Part shown: positions 49,201 through 60,500 of the stretch, piece by piece
Layout of the letters: every line of letters starts with the position of its first letter
Position numbering within the stretch: position 1 is the stretch's first letter
DNA from: Apostichopus japonicus
Taxonomy: Eukaryota; Echinodermata; Holothuroidea; Aspidochirotida; Stichopodidae
NCBI RefSeq assembly: GCF_037975245.1
Contig: NC_092567.1
Span: 1,585,714-1,649,713 of the forward strand
Length of the DNA: 64,000 bases
Reading direction: 5' to 3'
Notes under the pieces: model-generated
Seen by the model: the letters and a program-made list of their open reading frames with translations, nothing else
What the model was told of the DNA's origin: nothing
The model's database searches: none
Program-made: the position numbers and the translations under genes

Positions 49201-49378
49201 CTTCACTTGTACTTAGTTAGCTATGTCACGGTCTTCAATGTGGGTATTGCATACATAGTATTCTTGTTTAGTTGTGTGCCATGTCTAAGTGGTTAAGGTA
49301 ATGCTCGGTAAACGCTCCCTGGTTCGTGTGACGTTCAAGAACTTCCCTTGTACTTCGTTAACTACGTCACGGTCTTCA
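46221..49378 (+). repeat. Satellite array, about 146-bp monomer, about 22 copies
   Basis: The phrase TATTCTTGTTTAGTTGTGTG recurs 22 times at 137-147-bp spacing, each followed by CCATGTCTAAGTGGTGAA, a GTAACAGCTCCCTGG block, GTGACGTTCAAGAACTTC and TACGTCACGGTCTTCAATG. Blocks of four monomers repeat with a 583-bp period. Short reading frames here, including two identical 68-codon ones, are products of the repeat. Confidence 0.95.
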
Positions 49379-49399
49379 TTTTGGAGTCATTCCGTTCGG

Positions 49400-50740
49400 T
49401 GTAGTAGTTGCGTTGTTAATGGCGGCGCTATTTACCTTGAATGTAACTTATTTTATTAACGTGGACATTTTAATTTATATTACATGCTATATATATCAAT
49501 TGGTGCTTTAGAGGATCATGTGCAGTTATTTACGACTGAATGGGCTATTGCTGTGATCACGAGGTCACATGCATTGGCATCCCAAGTTACTTTTTACGTG
49601 TGAGTCCTTGGGAGAGTTTGAATCACTATAGGGGCCTACATCAAACAATATTCGCTTGAACACTTTGCGACAAGAGGGACCAAATCGTAAACCACATACG
49701 TTTGGTGACAAACATATTTGATCAGTTTTATCATCAAGTAAAGAACGTAACTTCCTGTTTTTATTTAACTATAAAGCATTCTTTGAAATAGCAATTCTCT
49801 GTCAGTATTGCTTCGCACGCACGTGATTACTTCCTGTTAGTAGGCCATTGCCCTTTGAAAGGTTCCATGTAGATGTATGCAAACTGTTAATGGTTTCCTA
49901 TATGTTTGTGACAATATAAATGGGGAGTGACTGTTATATGGTCTATATACCTTTTTTTTTAAATTCAGTCGGTTTGAGAAGAAGAAGTGTTGCCTCGGTG
50001 ACTTCTCTCTTCAGTCGCTAATTCGAAGGATGACATTCAGCAAAGGGAAGTGTAATGATGAATAAACATGAAACAGTATTGAAATACTTTAAATTAGTTT
50101 AGTCATTTTACGTGTGCCATGGGTTAAAACAAGTGTCATCATAAAGGATATTTTGATATTAAAAGTCTTATTTCCATGAATGTCAGCATATTGAGATAAT
50201 TGACGGAGTTGGAGATTATAAATGAACGTGATGTTGTAAAAACTATCGAAAGTTTTACTCTTGTAAGAAAAAGAATTCAAGAAGAATTTCAAAATTTTCA
50301 AATGAAGTAGAATTTTAGGTATTGCTGGTAAGTTAGTAAAAGCTGAGGGAAATTTTCGAAAACAAAAATTCAAATCCCGAGAAAAGTCTTTCTCACTCTC
50401 ACCGTTGTTGGGTTTAGTAAATAATTTGGAACACAGTACTGACAATTTGTCTAATCTTTTATATCACAATAATATAACTTTATTATGTTAACGATACATC
50501 ATTGACATCTAGCCTATGCTCCACGTAAGCTTATATTTAAGAGTTGCTTGTATTCCCAACCGTGCTTACACCGAAAACAAAGTAACGGTTTTACATCGAC
50601 ATAAACTGCCGTAACAACAACTACGAAATACGCACTGAGGAGGTGAAAGCAGCTGGACAGTTAAAAACAGTCTAGCGCCATCTATTCTGCCGCACCTTAC
50701 ATTTACTTATAGCGAGTAAGTAGAGATCTAAACTACTATC
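49400..50740. other. Intergenic stretch, no gene recognised
   Basis: A minus-strand frame of 118 codons (50445-50089) has no recognisable domain or codon signal; I treat it as chance. Confidence 0.4.
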
Positions 50741-50744
50741 AAAC

Positions 50745-50998
50745 CTATCAAACCTAACCCCTAAAACACTGATCCATCCTCAAGTTTCCATACTCGGTTC
50801 GTATCCCGTACCGTTAAAAATTCCCGAACGTTTCCTTACTAAAGTTATACAAAGTAAAGGACTTCAAGTTTCCTTAATATTCCTTAATATTCGAACGTTT
50901 ACTATCAAACCTAACCCCTAACACACTGATCCATCCTCAAGTTTCCTTAATATTCGGTTCTTATCCTGTAACGTTAACAATTCCCGAACGATGCCTTT
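50745..50998 (+). repeat. Direct duplication of about 95 bp
   Basis: Both copies contain AACACTGATCCATCCTC or its near-identical form, then AAGTTTCC, a TATTCGGTTC-like block and AATTCCCGAACG. The second copy starts near 50900. Confidence 0.8.
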
Positions 50999-51015
50999 TG
51001 AAGTATCACATTTAA

Positions 51016-51170
51016 TCAAGGTTGGGCGAAATGACCAGGTTGGTTGGGCGAAATGACCAGGCTGGTTGGGCGAAATGACCAGGCTGGTTGGGCGAAATGA
51101 CCAGGCTGGTTGGGCGAAATGGTAAGGTTGGGCGAAATGGCAGTTGGGCGAAATGGTTGTTGGGCGAAGT
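51016..51170 (+). repeat. Minisatellite, 22-bp unit GTTGGGCGAAATGACCAGGCT
   Basis: About four full units are followed by three degraded, shorter ones (GTTGGGCGAAATGG). Nothing else is recognised around it. Confidence 0.9.
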
Positions 51171-51928
51171 GTCCTGTTCCCATCTAAACAGGACTAGTCA
51201 AGCGAATGAAATTCCTTGCTGTGGGTCTAATACCAATTATCATCGGAAAATGTCTGATAATTTTAACTCCCAAACAACTATGGCAGCTATTTTAGAAATG
51301 ACCATTCACCTACCCTTGACAAATGATCGTTTTACGTCTTACTCAGGTATACCATCAATAGGGGGAGGGACTAAGGGGGGGGGGGGGTTACATCCCTATT
51401 TCTCTTCCTCCGTTCTTCATAAACGCCCTCCCTGATCCTCACCTCACCTCAGGCTGAGACTACCACCTCCTCCATTACGCTAGCAAATAGAATATTACAC
51501 AAATGTGTATACAGTATAACACGAACATACATACATGCGGTATAACATATACCATCGAAATTTCTTCAACTTTGTTTCATTATAGAGTGGCAAATTCAGC
51601 AACATTTTGCATCTAATGCACCTTCTCTTCTTAAATTGTTAACATTTCTTAGACCCATGCCCTGGATGACATAATGTCATCTTATCCTCTCCCTTTACAA
51701 AAAGAAAAGAGGATAGTTGCGCCCCGGTTAGAGTCTATATCGTGACATGAAACTTCATCAATAAACCGGCGTTCAATGGGGACAACATTTTGGTTTTGCT
51801 CCCTCGTACGGCGATGGCTAGCGAGTCGCCCCAGAACTTCATTCGCGTTTTGTAAGAATCCAACACCGGGCCGGAATATTGAAGGATGCACCTATACCCG
51901 GTCGTTACAAAAAAAAAAAAAAAAAACA

Positions 51929-52229
51929 CAGGCGCGTAGCCAAGGGGGGGGGGGGTATGCTCAAGGGGGCAGCCGCCCCCCTTGAGAATATATTTTTAAT
52001 TTAATTTTTTTTTTTTTTTTATGATATCGCTAGTATTTTCAAAAGAGAAAACGCTAAGATGCAACTTACAAGGCCTGGGAAGTGCCATTTCCAGCGATCT
52101 GGGGGGCATTTTCAGCCAAAATTTTCTTGTTCGCTTCGCGCCCACCATGGAGGCGCTACGATTAGATAGTTTGCAATGCCGAATCTACAGTTTCGCCCCT
52201 CCCTTGGCAAATCCCTGGCTACGCGCCTG
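51929..52229. mobile_element. MITE with CAGGCGCGTAGCCA ends, 301 bp
   Basis: The ends CAGGCGCGTAGCCAAGG and CCTGGCTACGCGCCTG are inverted. An AACA direct repeat may be the target duplication. The left side abuts a long poly-A run, and G and T runs lie inside. Confidence 0.8.
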
Positions 52230-52707
52230 AACAATCACCAGTGAATGGGCCACACTTTACCCACCTGAGATGAATGCAAAACACAGGAATAATTTCATTT
52301 CAACTTAGCCTTCAAGTTCAAGGCTTATCATTTTTATTGCTGACTATTGAATAGATAGGACCGTCCAAGTATTTCGATGGATGGGGTACTTCAACCGGGT
52401 CCCACCCAGCCCCTATTCCGAGTCCCCATCCACTTCATCGCATTCCTTATCCGCAGTGTATTGATGAGGTAACATCGTCTTATTTCCCAGACTATTTTGG
52501 AAAACTGTAACTTAGGCCTATGTGCAATTGTTTTGTTTTTCTTGAGCTTACATATGCTGATGTTACCATTGAATTCTCACTAAAGTACGTAACCCTTTAT
52601 ACTTCCCTGTTCAATGATTATGAGAAACAGATAAAGATGATCACATTGTAATGTTCTTCGTGTTGGCTACCGCAGACGGTAAAGTTTTAGACGGTAAAGT
52701 TGACATG

Positions 52708-52735
52708 GCTGAAACCAGGGAGTTGTTATGGAGCA
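52708..52735. repeat. 10-bp perfect hairpin
   Basis: CAGGGAGTTG, a loop of eight, then CAACTCCCTG. A close relative (GGGAGTTG, TTATG, CAACTCCC) lies at about 55966-55986 inside a MITE, so both may come from one repeat family. Confidence 0.75.
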
Positions 52736-52954
52736 ACTCCCTGCTGAAACCTAGTCAGCGGAACTCACACGCACGTTTATGGTAACCCGCGGTTCAATAC
52801 TCGTCGTAAATGTGAACCTTAAATAAACGCTAGACAAGGAAAAGAAGGCGCTATAACATACACTTTACTAATATTTAACAATTTTGTTACAAAGTACGTT
52901 GACACAGCTTTCGCCTCGGATCATTGATTGAGTCATTACATAATAATATTACGC

Positions 52955-53030
52955 TTGCGCAGTCTACTCATATCGCTTCGGAATCCAAAATGGCGGTTCG
53001 TTTTACTGAGTGAACTCCTTCACCGGCAGA
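52955..53030 (+). promoter_or_regulatory. Housekeeping-type promoter with NRF1-like and YY1-like motifs and a short uORF
   Basis: CTTGCGCAGTC resembles an NRF1 site, and CCAAAATGGCGG (52986-52996) matches the YY1 consensus found just after the start of TATA-less promoters. The ATG inside the YY1-like motif opens a 7-codon uORF (52990-53013) that ends before the presumed start at 53066. The transcription start is inferred, not seen. Confidence 0.5.
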
Positions 53031-53065
53031 CATGTAAAGGATTAATTACAAGGAAATAAGATCAG

Positions 53066-53126
53066 ATGGAAACATCAAGATTAGCTGATTATTTTGTGGT
53101 GGTTGGATTCCATCAGGAGAAAGAAA
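53066..53126 (+). CDS. First coding exon of an SBF/MTMR5-MTMR13-like DENN-domain gene (partial)
   Basis: ATG at 53066 opens METSRLADYFVVVGFHQEKE and runs into a GTGAGT donor at 53127, leaving phase 1. RLADYFVVVG followed by EK is the N-terminal signature of SET-binding factors (MTMR5/SBF1, MTMR13/SBF2), where the uDENN domain starts. SBF proteins are pseudophosphatases that act as Rab exchange factors on endomembranes. Only 20 residues are visible, so a different DENN protein is possible. The next exon is not found in this window, so intron 1 exceeds 10.8 kb. Confidence 0.6.
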
Positions 53127-54846
53127 GTGAGTGATTTAATTCATAATTCTCGTATTTGTATCTCCTTCAGTTGTTTGAGTGATATCTGCTCCCAGCCCAG
53201 TACATCTGATAATAGTAATACTAAAAGTTACATATCTGTGGACTGTGTATGCTATGTGAATGTGATAGTATAATAAGAATCGCTTCGTACGCACGTAGGT
53301 TGACAACATAAAAATCATAATGATAGAGCGTTAACTAATTGAGTTGAGTGGTAAATTGCAACTACAGGGATTTTCCTGAAGCAATTTCAAACTAATAAAA
53401 CTCTGATGCTTCAAGTACAATTTATAGAAGGATAAACATGAAAAACATCGTAACTACATAATGGGTGGTGACTTAGTGGAGGCATCCAACACTGTTTTCC
53501 ATACATATTGTATTGGTCTAAGCTGTAGCCTATTCTGTACAATATTATTGTGTGTAGTGGCAACTTTGTGACAGCTACTATCATAAGGTTGGCAGGTAAA
53601 CATTTTGTAAATGGTGAATCTGTTTCACAGCTGTCCTAAATTAACACACCAGAGTGACGCCTGCATAACATTAATCATGATCCTAACGCTACTCCTAATA
53701 TTTACATAATTTGTGCAAAAAACATCTTGAATAAATTACAAAATTGAGCGAAACAGATGAACATTATTCTCGTCAGCAAAATTTCTAATTATCAAATGAT
53801 AAACCATGCCTATACTATTCTCTCTACAACATATGGATTTCATGCATAAAGGTCATGTCGCGTTGCCTCAGAACTATGTAAAACATGTCAAATTTCTGGA
53901 TTACTGACCATCACATTTAAACTTGTATCATTGTGCATCGATATATTTGTACACAGTACAGTGTGCATATAATCCTATACGAAAATGAGCTTGCATATAT
54001 TGTGTTGAAAATCTCATTAGTTAACATCACTTACAGGCTTTCCAATTAGAACTTACACCTTATAAAATGTAATAAAATCTCAATATAGACAAAGAAATCA
54101 TGACTAAAACCATCTTGGTTTACAGAAAATTCAAGCTCATAGTCGGCAATGACTGACGATGCTAAGCTATAATGTGTTGTCAATCATGAATAAGACGTGA
54201 CAGAAAATTCTCACGCTGAAAAGCCAATTTGGATAACTTGAAAGTTTGAGAACACATACAGGGACATTTTGGGAACATTCCTTGGGTTACTGTATATCGA
54301 AGGCCTAGAATGCCTTAGTACTAGGTAAGCCTACAGTAGTCTATTATGTTTTATACGCCTCGCATTTGCCATGATTGATTCATTTCACAAGCATCTAATG
54401 CACCAACTAGCTTTACTCCTTAGTTATACACTATAGTTTGTGCTGCAGGCTGCAAATAATGTACAGTACCTATGTTTTGTCCATGTAAGGCTAGCTACGT
54501 AGCTCGTTCATGAACATTACCACAAGCTTTGGTACAGTAGGCGTACTGAATATTTGTATGCATCCATTAAGAGCTTATTTTCTTCTTTTTGGAGGTTTCG
54601 ATTGGAGTTTTATCGTAACTTACATGTAAAGGAATTTTGCTAACACACTCGGTTACATTTAGCAGTATAGGCCTACTGCCCTAGTACATCAACATGTTTA
54701 CTGTACATAAACAATGAAACAGGCAGTTTATTGTTTTCTGACATCACATGATGATAGAGATTGTACAGTAGTACATGTTCAGGGCATATTTTAAGATGGA
54801 CTGATCATTCTAGCAAGCAAGTTCAGTTACAGATGATCATGGGTCT

Positions 54847-54866
54847 CTTGCTTCCCACAGGTAAGT
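54847..54866 (+). promoter_or_regulatory. Candidate recursive splice site (zero-length exon)
   Basis: TCTTGCTTCCCACAG is joined directly to GTAAGTGG at 54860|54861: a strong pyrimidine tract and acceptor followed at once by a consensus donor. Such AG|GTAAGT junctions in long introns are the hallmark of ratcheting splice sites. A weaker one (CACAGCCCCAG|GTAAGT) is at 63825|63826. Confidence 0.55.
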
Positions 54867-55472
54867 GGACGCCAAACATTCATACAAGGTTTTGGGTAAC
54901 TTCTAAAGCTTTGGAGTCGAGTAATCGTGGCCCTAGGAATCTGATGATTCTGATTAGAGTCGTGTCTCTTTTCTCAAATTGATCACTATGACGAGAAAAT
55001 AATTTAGAAGCAGGATTACTGTACAAACTGACAAAATGCCTAAAGACAAAAAGTGCTAAATTACATAAATGTATTAACAAGTTGGAACAAGTTGGAACTA
55101 ACAGTTAATTTGCAGTGTACCAAATCAAAGGACTTTTGAAAGCAATTTGCTGTCCTTTGATGTATGACTTTTGCCACAAAAGAAAAAAGCAGAATTGCAC
55201 TGGAAGAACAGGTTGCATATTGGCGACAATATCTTTGCCAAACTTAGAATTTGAATGTATAAGGAATCTTCTTTCTACACTCCTACAGAAGCAAGATCGT
55301 AGGAACCCTGGGGGTGAGGGTGGGGGGGGAAGGGCACCTTAGCCCCTCTCATTTCCTGTTCTTTGAGTTTGAAAGTAAGTACATGGGAGAACCTGAAAAA
55401 GCTGAGAAAAGCCGTATCAGAGATACTGTATGGTGCTTCCCCGTACAGAAACCACAGAAAACCATTTCTTAA

Positions 55473-56270
55473 AGCAGCATTTTGCGTTGGGTCGCTTTTT
55501 TCCACCTTTTTAACATGTGCATCGATTTTTTTACATGTATCAATCATAAAACAGCAAACTAAGATACCATCCAAGTTTCACCCTGCCAAGAGCGTTAATT
55601 AGCGAGTAATTAACGATTTATATCGATAACGAGTAAAAGTGTCCTCGACAAAGTTTTCATATCTCCAAATCCACTAGTTTGAATTCCACCAATCAGTGAA
55701 TAGTATGTTTATTCATGAGCATTTTGCGTTTGGTCGCCGTTTTCTACTTTTTTGACATGTCCATCGAGTTTTTTACATAACAGCAAAACAGCAAATTAAG
55801 ATATTTGCCAAGTTTTTCCCTGCCAAAAACGTTAATTGGCGAGTATGCCACATACAAAATTAAATCGCATTCAGTTCCCAAACCCACTAGTTTGAATTCA
55901 ACCAATCAGAGATGCAGGTTTAGTTATGAGCCGTTGCTAAAAATAGATTCAAGACTTTGCGTTGGGAGTTGTTATGCAACTCCCTGGTACAACTGCCATA
56001 TAGACTGTACACAAATCAAGCGTGGTGTTATATTACGTATCTGTCAATGACGTTCGTAGTGTTTAAATATTCATATTATGGGCGAGGTTTATTGGGTTCC
56101 CAATGGAAAATATCTTGGAGAACAACAAAGTTGAAAGTTGCAATTTTTTCGACTTTTATGCCACCATTTGAAGTAAAATATAAATAGATAAGCTAGTTAT
56201 GTATGTCGTTATGGCATAGTGGAGTCAGTGAGGTTGAGAAATATCATAGTCGAGGACGCAAAATGCTGCT
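55473..56270. mobile_element. TTAA-flanked non-autonomous element (piggyBac/Kolobok type), 798 bp
   Basis: Inverted ends AGCAGCATTTTGCGT and ACGCAAAATGCTGCT are flanked by TTAA (55469-55472, 56271-56274). Inside, the left about 240 bp are repeated once in tandem from about 55718 (AGCATTTTGCGTTTGGTCG), including a second GTTAATTGGCGAGT block. No transposase frame was found. Confidence 0.88.
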
Positions 56271-57480
56271 TTAAGAGACAAATTTCAGAGTAGCTACATA
56301 GGTTTTTTAACAACTGATGAATTATTCCCTGGAAAGTCATGTGGCTTTGTCTCCTTAACCTCTCTCCTTTCCCAGCCAATCAATTTATCCCTTCCCCCAC
56401 CCCCAACACACCACCACTCCTACCAATCTCACCCCCCATAAATATGTATACTGTAACTACTGTACCACCCAGGAACTACAGTATATACATTGATAATCAG
56501 TACAAAACATAGACTCATAATGTACGGTAGCTCTTGCAAGCCAGACTGGACATTTGTTTGTTTGCTGTGTGAACTCCAAAGATCTTTAAGAATTTAACAA
56601 TTTGGCCCTCTAGGTTCAAAAGGTTGGCCACCTTTACCAAAGTTTCTTTTCAAATGAATGTGATGAAGAGAGAACAAGTTGATGCACGTACTTTACAACC
56701 CACTGTTAAATGTTTGTCAAAAACGTGCACTGAAACAGTTCAAATGTGTTAATTATAGTTATTATGAAAGCAACCAGTTACTTTAGTTGGAATACTGTAG
56801 GACTCTATCGTATGACATTGATATTTCTTGAACTGTGAACCCTTAATGTGTTGCATATTTTGCCATGTCTAGAGATTCATCTTTCTAGTTCGAATGTCGT
56901 TTTCAGTTGTTGTCAATTGTCAAGCAAACATCTTGTTAGTATGTATCCTTAAGAGTACCTGTACTGTATGTATACAGTGTTGTTTTCATAGTAATAAATA
57001 CTCCACATTGTACGTATTGACAATATTACATATTGAGCAGTAGATGTCAATTTTCGTTATTAAATTGCAAGATCCACTTTGCATGCATGAAGCCTATGGG
57101 TACAGCTGGAAGTAACCAAATATTGCCAAATCAGATGATTGTGGCAGTGGGGGCCTGGTTGTATCCCGGTTGTCACTGGATAGCATGTTTGAAGCTATTC
57201 TGTGTATAGATGTTTTTGACAGCTACAGTTTACACTTGCACACCTTACATATGATCAGCATCTCAAAGCACTGTTAAAGACATGTTTCTTTCCACCATAA
57301 ATGATGGATTAAATATTTTAGCAAAAGATGATTGAAGAGTGAAAGATTTCAAAAGAATAAGAAATAGGATTACAGATTTATTTAGTACCACATAATAGTA
57401 AAAACTGTCTAGGTACTACAGGTATAAACTAAGTCTCATGTGGATTGCAGTCCACAACCCTACAGTATGATTTCAGTTGA

Positions 57481-57503
57481 AGGTCAAAGGTCATGTGAGG
57501 TCA
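57481..57503 (+). promoter_or_regulatory. Three AGGTCA half-sites (DR1 plus DR4 spacing)
   Basis: AGGTCA, one base, AGGTCA, four bases (TGTG), AGGTCA. These are ideal nuclear-receptor half-sites with DR1 and DR4 spacing. Similar AGGTCA/TGACCT runs near 25.2-25.5 kb and 45.0 kb suggest a dispersed repeat origin, so function is uncertain. Confidence 0.4.
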
Positions 57504-60500
57504 ATAGAGGCCAAAGTCTAAAAACTTTTGTTAATTCACATCACGCTTCAATTCTCTACCCTTGAAATGTTCCATGTATTTGAACATTGATCTATAGGAG
57601 ACATGTAGAAAGTTTTGTCATTGGTTAATTACCCAAACCAGTAGCTTTTGGGTTATTTAGTACAAAAACGTTATTCATTTCCATGAATGCCAAAGGGCAT
57701 GTGAGAGCAATAGTGTGGAAACATTGCAAACATGATTACTCTACACCAGAATTAAAGTTTGGATAAACTTCATACTTTGCATCCACCTACTGAAAGTGTG
57801 TGTAATAACCTTAGTTTTCTATGGAGGTTAAAGGTTATTGGATCATGTCAAAATCTTAAAACAAGACAAGTGCTGTAACACCAAAAGTGAAGCTTGGATG
57901 AACTTCATGTACTCAATGTGTGCAATATGGCAGTAAACTTATTAGTGTGTAGTGTGTCCTGTACATTATTGCCTGGAACAGTATTCGCATTAACTCAAAT
58001 TTGAACAGTTTCAGCTCTACTAGTCTGTTAGTACTGTAGCAAGACCAAAAGGTCAAATTCATGTTGTCAAGGATGTGAAAGCCAAATGAATGAAGATTTT
58101 ACTGACCTGTGAACTCCCATGCTATAATATGAACAATCAGACACAATACTAGTTAACCACTCTGCTTGTAAAGTGCACACTTTTAGTATCATGCAACAGC
58201 CCAATGTACAGTAACGCTGTATGTCAAGTTACTTTCTTTTTCCATTGCTTGACAATTAAAAACTAATTCTTTTGTGCAGGTTTTATAGCTCTAGACTTTC
58301 TATTATAGAATGTGATGGATCATGTGTACATAACCTGCTACAGTACAGTATGTAAACCTACTGTACTGTACATCTCTTCACTTGTTAAGCAATTGTGCAT
58401 TTAAAGGAAAGATACTGTAAGGTATATAGTAAGATGATCTGACCATTGTAGCCTACTTAAATGAACAGGAATATTATAGTCATTGTAGGTAATTATCAAC
58501 TCCCAAGGTATTGCAACTAAATATCAACATACTGACATAACAGTTTAATTGAAATTTCCTTTGTTAGATTGTAAAACAATTAATAATTCACTTACAAAGA
58601 GCAGCCAATTGTCTTTAACCACATAAGCCTCTAAGAGGAGAGTTATGGCAATATCAGAGTGATTAATGCTGCAAAGTTACAAACTGTGACATCCCATGAT
58701 GCAGGCTTAACACCAATCTGGTTGTGCATGGAATAATATTGTATCATGGAATGGTCTCATTGCTACACAAGTGCAGAGATAAATATTACTGTCTTCTTTA
58801 CACAGTAACCATGTAGTATGTTATTAGTTCTAACAATACTCAGAGACTTAAAACCTGATACATATTAATTTGAGCACTAAATTATGCTCTGGTGTGTATA
58901 CATATACAACTGTGAGGTACTGTAAAAGTACGATGGAAATTACAATGTTAAAAATCCACACTGCAATTATACGTACAGTAGGTACCATGCAAAGTGAAAA
59001 AGTTTAGACAAATATAGCAGGTAATAGAATGGCTTCAGAAAAATCTTCAGAAAGGCAGGTTCGGATGGATAAAGATGTGGAAGTGGGTCAGTGAGGGCTC
59101 ACTTTTACTTAGTTGTTGATATTCACCGGGCTAAGGGTACATGTGAACAGTGATACTTGACAGTACTGCATACAAGTGTACCCAGGATTTAAGTGTTCAT
59201 ATTTGGTTTTTAAATTAAAAGTTTATTTCAATGGTGCCCTCACCAGTTGTAACACTGTTTTAAAAATACAACTTGATAAATATTATGCTGTCTTAAAATA
59301 ACTTTTGGAAGGTGTCAAGAAGTTAGTGTACATCTACTGTACTGTAGCTTAGAACTGTAATGTTTACGTTCATACACAAAGTGCACACTGTGGCCTACTG
59401 TACTACAGTACACCAATTAATGACTCAAGAGATAGGATCTGTTAGTCAACAGTCAACACTTGGAATACAATAAAACTGCATACAGTAGTTCTTACTACAG
59501 TTACACCTTACTTTATGTGTCTACAGCACATGTGCTGTACGTAGCAGTGAACACATGGATACCTGTACATTAACGGTACTGTACTCATACTTGTGTGTTT
59601 TGATTATCTGCATTAAATTATTTATTGGGTGTCAGACACATTTAATAGAGACTTTACACTTGTGTAGAGCAGTTCTAGCCACCAGTAAGAAGGACTTGCT
59701 TTGTATCAAATTTGCATATACAGTATATATATGTGCTAAGCACTTCTCATCTTCGAGAAAGGGTCAAAATTTTGGAGAAAGTTCAGTATGCCCAAATCAT
59801 GTGATTTAAGATAAATAGTTAATTACCATACCTGACAGTGTGCTATCTGCTACAGCACAATGGTGTTATGCATGCTTACTATGCAGCACACGTTTAGTTA
59901 TATCGTTCCATAAATAAGGCGTCCAAGTTGAGACATTCTTGGTGTCATTGTAACACAAACAACCATGCAATGTTTGGTTTCATTCTAAGGGTTACCTGCT
60001 CTATATAATGAGTCTACAGGTAACCCAAATGAAATCTGTCATCGCTGATGAAAGGTGCTATACCGTAAGTAATTAGAAAATGTCTCACTGATTAACATTG
60101 TGATGGGGACTTGGATACCGAAACACCCAAAAGTTACACCCCTACTAACATATGGAATGGTCCATCTGGACTTAAAAGGATCTTGCAGAGTTCAGTTTGA
60201 TGAACTGTACACTGCTACTGTATGCTTGCATTACTTTCCACAACAAGATAGGGCCTGTAGACTGTAAATTATCAGGTTGACCAATCAAGGTTCCTTCTCA
60301 AACGAGGTGAAAGGACATATTTTTAATTAAAAAAATGCTACAGTCGGTGTTACTTTTCACATTTTTAATCCAAATATGATGACATTTGTTGGGGTATCAT
60401 AATGTATGCTTGCATCGCTTCCCACAACAAGATACTGTTAAGTTATCAGGTTGACCAATCAAGGTTCCTTTTCAAGCAAAGTGAAAGTCACATAATTTGT

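Noticed and set aside
50089-50445. 118-codon minus-strand frame
   Set aside because: Phe/Lys/Asn-rich as expected for AT-rich chance frames, with no splice context or domain.
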